Assembly: GCA_028712695.1 (NCBI GenBank)
Contig: JAQTQZ010000022.1
Span: 1-56,791 of the forward strand
Reading direction: 5' to 3'
Source: Methylovulum sp.
GTDB lineage: Bacteria; Pseudomonadota; Gammaproteobacteria; Methylococcales; Methylomonadaceae
DNA: 56,791 bases
Shown: piece by piece, positions 51,706-56,791 of the stretch
How the letters are laid out: each line of letters opens with the position of its first letter
How positions within the stretch are numbered: the first letter of the stretch is position 1
Notes under the pieces: generated by a model
The model's database searches: none
What the model saw: only the letters and a program-made list of their open reading frames with translations
What the model was told of the DNA's origin: nothing
Made by a program: the position numbers and the translations under genes

Positions 51706-53774
51706 TAATCACGTACCCATTCTTCTATTAAACTGCTTGGACTATGTGGTGTTTCAGACAGCGGCAGCACTGGTTTTCCAGTCAGATAGCGCCCACAAAC
51801 CCGTAACATATCAAACACGATCAGCCAAAGTATAGCGACAAAAAACAAAGTCAGCCCGGCATCTAAGTGCAGGTTGAAAATCAACTGCGGCGCAACTCCC
51901 GCTTTTTCTGGCGGCAATAATCCGGCCGCCAGTTTATCTTGTAAATCATTTGCGGCGGCAAAAAAACCAATGCGTAAATCAGCGCTGGTCAGTTTTTCCC
52001 AAGCGGCGGTGCTGGTGATAATGATCAGCCACAGTAACGGTACGCCTGTCACCCAAGCATAGTTAAGTTTTCCGGACTTAACGAGAATACCCGTAGCCAC
52101 ACACAAGGCAATAGCCGCCAGCATTTGGTTGGCAATGCCGAATAGCGGCCAGAGGATATTCACGCCGCCATTCGGGTCTATCACACCGATATACAGAAAA
52201 TAGCCCCAGCCCGATACGACCAGCGCGCTGCTAATTAGCATGGACGGCAACCAAGAAGTTTCGGCCATTTTCGGCCAGATATTACCCAGCATGTCCTGAA
52301 GCATAAACCGGCCTACGCGGGTTCCGGCATCCAGTGTGGTAAGGATAAAAATGGCCTCGAACATAATCGCAAAGTGATACCACAACGCCAGCAAGCCATC
52401 GCCAAACGCACTGCCAAAAATGCTGGCCATGCCCACTGCTAACGACGGCGCACCGCCAGTACGGGCAAACAATGTGGCTTCGCCCATTTGCTGTGCGAGA
52501 TGCTGCATTTGTTCCACGGTGACCGGAAAACCCCATGCTGATATTTTGGCAACCGCATCAACCGCTTCTTTGCCGACAACGCCCGCAGGGCTATTGATGG
52601 CAAAAAATACGCCAGGCTCCAGCACGGTGGCGGCAATCATTGCCATGATCGCGACTAATGATTCTAATGCCATGCCGCCGTAGCCAATCATGGGAATATC
52701 ACGCTCATTTGCCAACAGTTTAGGTGTCGTGCCTGAAGAGATTAGCGCATGAAAACCGGAAATTGCCCCGCAGGCAATGGTGATGAACACAAACGGGAAT
52801 AATTTGCCGCCAAAAATAGGCCCTGTGCCATCAACAAATTGGGTGATGGCCGGCATTTTAACATCCGGTTGCAACAGCACAATTGCGACCGCCAGCAAGG
52901 TTATCGTGCCTAGCTTCATATATGTCGACAAATAATCACGTGGCGCTAGCAGCAACCAAACCGGCAAAATTGCCGCAGCAAAGCCGTATAGCATAACCGC
53001 CCATGCCAGCGTCAGGCCTTCGTGGTCAAACAGGGCGCGCCAGCTTTCGTTGCTGTCAACCCAGCCACCCGCAGCAACGGACAGCAATAACAACGCCACG
53101 CCCAACGCCGAGGCTTCCAGCACTTGCCCTGGACGTAAATGGCGCATGTAAACACCCACCAGCATCGCAATCGGAATGGTCGCGGAGACCGTAAAAGTGC
53201 CCCAAGGGCTATGCTTCATGGCATTGACCACCACCAAACCCAACACGGCAATCAAAATAATCATGATGGCAAACGTGCCAATTAGCGCAGCGTTGCCGCC
53301 TAACCGCCCCAATTCATCCCGTGCCATTTGCCCAAGGCTGCGGGCATTGCGCCGGGTTGATAAAAACAAGATGACCATATCTTGCACACAACCACCTAGC
53401 ACCGCTCCCAATAGTATCCACAGTGTGCCTGGCAAGTAACCGAACTGGGCGGCCAAGGTCGGGCCAACCAAGGGGCCTGGGCCTGCAATTGCGGCAAAAT
53501 GATGACCGAAGACAACCCAACGGTTGGTCGGCGTAAAATCATGGCCATTGTCCAAGCGTTCGGCTGGCGTCGCGCGCGTTTCATCAATAGTTAAAACGGT
53601 TGCGGCAATCCATGCGGCATAAAAGCGGTAGGCAATGGCATACACACACAACGCCGCAGTCACAAACCACAGCGCATTGATGCTTTCGCCGCGATTTAGG
53701 GCTATACCACCAATAGCGGCTGCTCCGACCACTGCAATGAGCAGCCAGAGAGTGTTTTTTAGCAAATTTGTCAT
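51705..53774 (-). CDS. cstA: CstA-type carbon starvation transporter
   Basis: 689 residues, more than a dozen membrane helices. The PLVGPTLAAQFGYLPG and GCVQDM regions are CstA/BtsT family marks. Transports pyruvate or peptides; ybdD follows. Convergent with the retropepsin gene's operon neighbour order; divergent from nhaD. The 226 bases before nhaD hold promoters only. Confidence 0.95.
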   Translation of the reverse strand: MTNLLKNTLWLLIAVVGAAAIGGIALNRGESINALWFVTAALCVYAIAYRFYAAWIAATVLTIDETRATPAERLDNGHDFTPTNRWVVFGHHFAAIAGPGPLVGPTLAAQFGYLPGTLWILLGAVLGGCVQDMVILFLSTRRNARSLGQMARDELGRLGGNAALIGTFAIMIILIAVLGLVVVNAMKHSPWGTFTVSATIPIAMLVGVYMRHLRPGQVLEASALGVALLLLSVAAGGWVDSNESWRALFDHEGLTLAWAVMLYGFAAAILPVWLLLAPRDYLSTYMKLGTITLLAVAIVLLQPDVKMPAITQFVDGTGPIFGGKLFPFVFITIACGAISGFHALISSGTTPKLLANERDIPMIGYGGMALESLVAIMAMIAATVLEPGVFFAINSPAGVVGKEAVDAVAKISAWGFPVTVEQMQHLAQQMGEATLFARTGGAPSLAVGMASIFGSAFGDGLLALWYHFAIMFEAIFILTTLDAGTRVGRFMLQDMLGNIWPKMAETSWLPSMLISSALVVSGWGYFLYIGVIDPNGGVNILWPLFGIANQMLAAIALCVATGILVKSGKLNYAWVTGVPLLWLIIITSTAAWEKLTSADLRIGFFAAANDLQDKLAAGLLPPEKAGVAPQLIFNLHLDAGLTLFFVAILWLIVFDMLRVCGRYLTGKPVLPLSETPHSPSSLIEEWVRD

Positions 53775-54000
53775 GATTGGTTTTTGGAAAAGTTTAGGGT
53801 TGCTAGGATTATCCAGAAAAATAGCTACATTACCACTGGATTTTGATGATGTTTATTGTTAATAACCAATTGCTTTTCCCATTTTCTGACAGGTTAGTTT
53901 TTCAGGCCAGATCAATGATGCCATTTGGTCATTTCGACAGGCTCAAAAATCATCTCGGAAATAATGGCTATCTTGCACTCTAGCTACTGATATATCTAGC

Positions 54001-55572
54001 ATGACGGCTAGTGTTCCAGTAAAGTACGCAGTTTTTAACTTCCTATTATTGATCTTGCAAATGCCCAAAACTTTTTTGCTTTTCTTGTCGCAAATTGTCT
54101 TTTTTTTTAGCCTGACTTCACCTGTTTTAGCGGCTGATATAGGCGCTGATCCAGCCGTATTTAAACCATTGGATCTGACGCAGCATTGGGTTGGTTATTT
54201 GGCTTTAGTTTTGTTTGCCACCGCCTACTTGTTCGCGATGACCGAAGAGATTACTGATTTGCGCAAATCAAAACCCATGGTATTTGCCGCGAGTATCATC
54301 TGGGTATTGATTGCCGCCGTTTATGCCAGTGGCGGCATGAGCGAACAGGCTGGGCTGGCGTTCCGCTCCAGCCTGGAGGCTTATGCAGAGCTGTTTTTGT
54401 TCATCATGGTTTCCATGACCTATCTGAATGCCATGGAAGACCGCAGTGTATTTGAACGGTTGCGCGTCTGGTTGTTGAGTAAAAATTTCAGTTATCGCCA
54501 GCTATTCTGGATTACCGGCTTTCAGGCTTTTTTCATTTCGTCCGTTTGCAACAACCTGACTACAGCGTTGCTGATGGGGTCGGTGATTTTGGCGATGGGT
54601 AAAAACAGCCCCCGTTTCGTCACCTTATCCTGCATCAATGTGGTCGTTGCGTCTAACGCTGGCGGCTCCTTCAGCCCATTCGGCGACATCACTACACTGC
54701 TGGTATGGCAAAAAGGCGTAGTGCCGTTTGCCGATTTCTTCTCACTGCTGATTCCCGCTATCGTCAATCTGGCAGTGCCAGCCGCTATCATGCACTTCTT
54801 TATCCCTAAGGAAAGGCCGGAACCGGTAAAAGAATCGCAACCGATGAAGCGCGGCGGTATTGTTATCATCATTTTATTCGCACTGACGATTATTACTGCA
54901 ACCTGCTTCGAAAACTTCCTCAATCTCCCGCCCGCAGCTGGCATGATGCTTGGACTGACCTACCTGAAATTTTTCAGTTACTACATGCAGAAGACTCCCG
55001 CGCAGCCAACCATTCCGGCCAATGGAACGTCTGCCAATTCTGCTGTGGAGGCCAAGATCGATTATTTTGCCCCAATGAAATATATGAACAACCCGGAAGC
55101 GCTGACAAAGAAAGAAGCCAATCTGGAACAACCGTTTGATGTTTTCACTAAGGTTGCCAATCTGGAGTGGGATACGCTGCTGTTTTTTTATGGCGTCATG
55201 GTTGCTGTGGGCGGATTGAGCTTTATCGGCTATCTAAGCGTAGCATCGCTCCATTTATACGGTGAAATGGATCCTACTGTGGCCAATATTTTGGTCGGCG
55301 TTGCCTCGGCTTTTGTTGATAACGGCACGATTATGCTGGCGGTGCTGACGATGGCACCTGATATTTCCCAGGGACAATGGTTATTGGTGACATTGACCGC
55401 CGGCGTAGGCGGCAGCATGCTGTCGGTCGGTTCCGCGGCCGGTGTAGGGTTAATGGGGCAAACCAAAGGCATTTATACATTTGCCAGCCATTTGAAATGG
55501 GCACCCGTTATCATGCTAGGTTATATCGCCAGCATTGCTGCTCATTTTCTTATCAATGGCCGTTATTTCTGA
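54001..55572 (+). CDS. nhaD: NhaD-type sodium/proton antiporter
   Basis: 523 residues; an in-frame ATG at 54061 is the more likely start, since it begins a signal-like N-terminus, though neither has a clear ribosome site. About twelve helices; SNAGGSFSPFGDITTLL and NNLTTAL are NhaD signatures. Exchanges Na+ for H+; suits a brackish or alkaline setting. Inserted loop about 330-380. Confidence 0.9.
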   Translation: MTASVPVKYAVFNFLLLILQMPKTFLLFLSQIVFFFSLTSPVLAADIGADPAVFKPLDLTQHWVGYLALVLFATAYLFAMTEEITDLRKSKPMVFAASIIWVLIAAVYASGGMSEQAGLAFRSSLEAYAELFLFIMVSMTYLNAMEDRSVFERLRVWLLSKNFSYRQLFWITGFQAFFISSVCNNLTTALLMGSVILAMGKNSPRFVTLSCINVVVASNAGGSFSPFGDITTLLVWQKGVVPFADFFSLLIPAIVNLAVPAAIMHFFIPKERPEPVKESQPMKRGGIVIIILFALTIITATCFENFLNLPPAAGMMLGLTYLKFFSYYMQKTPAQPTIPANGTSANSAVEAKIDYFAPMKYMNNPEALTKKEANLEQPFDVFTKVANLEWDTLLFFYGVMVAVGGLSFIGYLSVASLHLYGEMDPTVANILVGVASAFVDNGTIMLAVLTMAPDISQGQWLLVTLTAGVGGSMLSVGSAAGVGLMGQTKGIYTFASHLKWAPVIMLGYIASIAAHFLINGRYF

Positions 55573-55605
55573 CAACTTAGTGCGCGGGTAACCGGACAGG
55601 CAGTG

Positions 55606-56076
55606 CTATTGGTGTTGCGGGTACGCCTGCAAATCGGGACTGCCCTGCAAGTAAGAGCGGTTCGAATCAATAATAAAAAGGGAGTTCATTGCTGTCCGTC
55701 CGATTAATAGCCGAAACAGCATGGTGTCCCGATTGGTCAGGGTGATTTCTGCACTGATTACCGAGTGGCCTAACACCATCGGTGTTTCTATCACATAGCG
55801 GCGTTGTTTATGGCCACCAGAATCTGAAACAATACGCCGGTCTTTAATCGGTGCATGGCATTGTATAACGATGTCGGTTTGATTTTGGACAGGATGGATA
55901 GCAAACATGACCCAATGTTGGCCGCCTTTTCGGTACGGATCAATTTCGAAGGCGTGGAGGGCGGAGGAACGCGCGCCGGTATCAATTTTGGCTTTGATCC
56001 CGTTAATATTAAGTTCCGGCAATGCCGCCCATTCGCGCCAGCCGAGCATCGGTTTGTCAACGGATGATTTTGTCAT
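55606..56076 (-). CDS. ATP-dependent zinc-protease family (COG4067)
   Basis: 156 residues. The motif KAKIDTGARSSALHA is that of the retropepsin-like 'ATP-dependent zinc protease' family near rimK in other genomes. Here it stands alone, next to nhaD. Function poorly known; RimB-like role in RimK modification is possible. Confidence 0.85.
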   Translation of the reverse strand: MTKSSVDKPMLGWREWAALPELNINGIKAKIDTGARSSALHAFEIDPYRKGGQHWVMFAIHPVQNQTDIVIQCHAPIKDRRIVSDSGGHKQRRYVIETPMVLGHSVISAEITLTNRDTMLFRLLIGRTAMNSLFIIDSNRSYLQGSPDLQAYPQHQ

Positions 56077-56107
56077 TGATAACCCTTTTATTTTCTTAAA
56101 TGCAGTA

Positions 56108-56395
56108 ATGAATTGGTCTGTTTATATCATTTTGTGTACAGATAAGTCGCTTTATACAGGGATTAGCACAAATGTGTCCAGGCGATTTGCCCAACATGCG
56201 AGTCTAAAAGGGGCTAAGTATTTTCGTGGCCGACAGCCTAGCGAGGTGATTTACGTTGAAAATGGCCACAACCGCAGTTCTGCCGGAAAACGGGAAATAG
56301 CCATTAAGAAATTGAATCGGCAGGAAAAATTTCAGCTTATTGCCTCTGGATTAAACATGCTGGACGCTAATGGCCTCAGCAGCATGCAGCGATAA
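56108..56395 (+). CDS. GIY-YIG nuclease-domain protein (UPF0213-like)
   Basis: 95 residues from ATG 56108. Pattern VYIILCTDKSLYTGIS, Arg in SRRFAQH and Glu in KREIAIKK are the GIY-YIG core; a YhbQ/UPF0213-like stand-alone form. DNA repair role is suggested for relatives. Longer upstream frame lies over the previous gene and is not used. Confidence 0.85.
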   Translation: MNWSVYIILCTDKSLYTGISTNVSRRFAQHASLKGAKYFRGRQPSEVIYVENGHNRSSAGKREIAIKKLNRQEKFQLIASGLNMLDANGLSSMQR

Positions 56396-56414
56396 TTTTT
56401 CTATGATTGTGTGG

Positions 56415-56791
56415 TCATTGACGCAATACATCCAAACCCTCAGCGGCGGCATCTACAAGTTCTTCGCTAGCCCGTCCAAGTGTCAAGCCGGTAAAATCAA
56501 ATAGACGGGAGTCGGCTAACTGTGATGGCGCGACATTTTGCAGGCTGGTGAAAATAGTTTCCAAGCGTCCAGGAAACTGTTTGTCCCAAGTCTTTAGCAT
56601 GGTTTTCATGGCTTGCCGTTGCAGGTTTTCCTGCGAACCGCATAAATTACAGGGGATAATCGGAAAGTCCCTAAAGGAGCAATAACGTTCAATGTCTTTT
56701 TCCCGGCAATAGGCGAGGGGGCGGAGGACAATATTTTTCTTGTCGTCACTTAATAGTTTAGGTGGCATGGCTTTGAGTTTGCCGCCATAAA
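56415..56791 (-). CDS. ttcA: tRNA 2-thiocytidine synthase, C-terminal part
   Basis: The window holds about 125 C-terminal residues; the frame runs off the edge upstream ([11 protein letters not shown] precedes an inner Met). The CNLCGSQ pair is one of TtcA's Fe-S Cys motifs, and [13 protein letters not shown] is conserved. Makes s2C32 in tRNA. The 5' part is outside. Confidence 0.9.
   Translation of the reverse strand, partial: YGGKLKAMPPKLLSDDKKNIVLRPLAYCREKDIERYCSFRDFPIIPCNLCGSQENLQRQAMKTMLKTWDKQFPGRLETIFTSLQNVAPSQLADSRLFDFTGLTLGRASEELVDAAAEGLDVLRQ

Noticed and set aside
1-56791. tRNA, rRNA or CRISPR array
   Set aside because: No cloverleaf with T-loop consensus, no rRNA core sequence and no regularly spaced direct repeats with unique spacers were seen.

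Overview
The window is about 40 kb of a transposable (Mu-type) prophage followed by about 16 kb of host chromosome. The host is most likely a gammaproteobacterial methanotroph (Methylococcales-like). The main clue is a fused hexulose-phosphate synthase/phosphohexuloisomerase gene, the formaldehyde-fixing step of the RuMP cycle. CstA/YbdD, NhaD, TrxC, TtcA, Dcd and Mrp also fit a Gram-negative gammaproteobacterium. This is inference from gene content, not from a database match.

Prophage (about 128-40311). Its limits are inferred from pairs of GCGAGATA motifs spaced 23 bp apart, facing inward near both ends (137-167; 40272-40302 on the opposite strand), like the iterated transposase sites at the ends of Mu-like phages. 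No perfect target duplication was found. Left block, minus strand, 18840 down to 177: a protease-scaffold-capsid fusion, head-tail connectors, a tail tube protein with internal repeats, a tape measure with a lytic transglycosylase, a GTA-type tail-tip set (DUF2460, DUF2163, NlpC/P60, J-like hub) and an Asp-box propeller tail protein. Middle, about 19.1-27.5 kb: a repressor and a gp16-like early gene around a well-formed promoter with operator, then DUF3102, the DDE transposase, the B-type ATPase, DUF3164, GemA, a Mor-like activator, an HU-like protein and a tiny DnaJ-type zinc-finger protein. From 27.5 to 30.5 kb lies a patch rich in short repeats, with two lipoproteins and a BRO-N antirepressor behind a structured leader. 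From 30.6 to 40.2 kb, plus strand: M15 endolysin, holin-like protein, DUF2730, gp26-like protein, small and large terminase, portal, and a 1041-aa MuF-type protein carrying a kinase-like and an ADP-ribosyltransferase-like domain, followed by two overlapping small genes.

Most notable points: (1) the early control region is in the middle, with the capsid/tail block inverted to its left, whereas Mu-like phages usually start with the repressor at one end; (2) a near-identical inverted repeat lies in front of both late operons, in the same orientation relative to transcription, and may be the late regulatory site; (3) the MuF protein looks like a phage-carried polymorphic toxin with candidate immunity genes; (4) GTAG-type REP palindromes are scattered through the prophage and in places form gene ends.

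Host part (40.4-56.8 kb): deaD, then dcd, mrp, hps-phi, trxC and a PPOX-family gene on the minus strand; ald; a porin, flavinylated FMN-binding protein and small membrane protein cassette behind a Fur-box-like site; a retropepsin-like protease; cstA with ybdD; nhaD; a zinc-protease-family gene; a GIY-YIG gene; and the 3' part of ttcA, cut by the window edge. No rRNA, tRNA or CRISPR array was seen.
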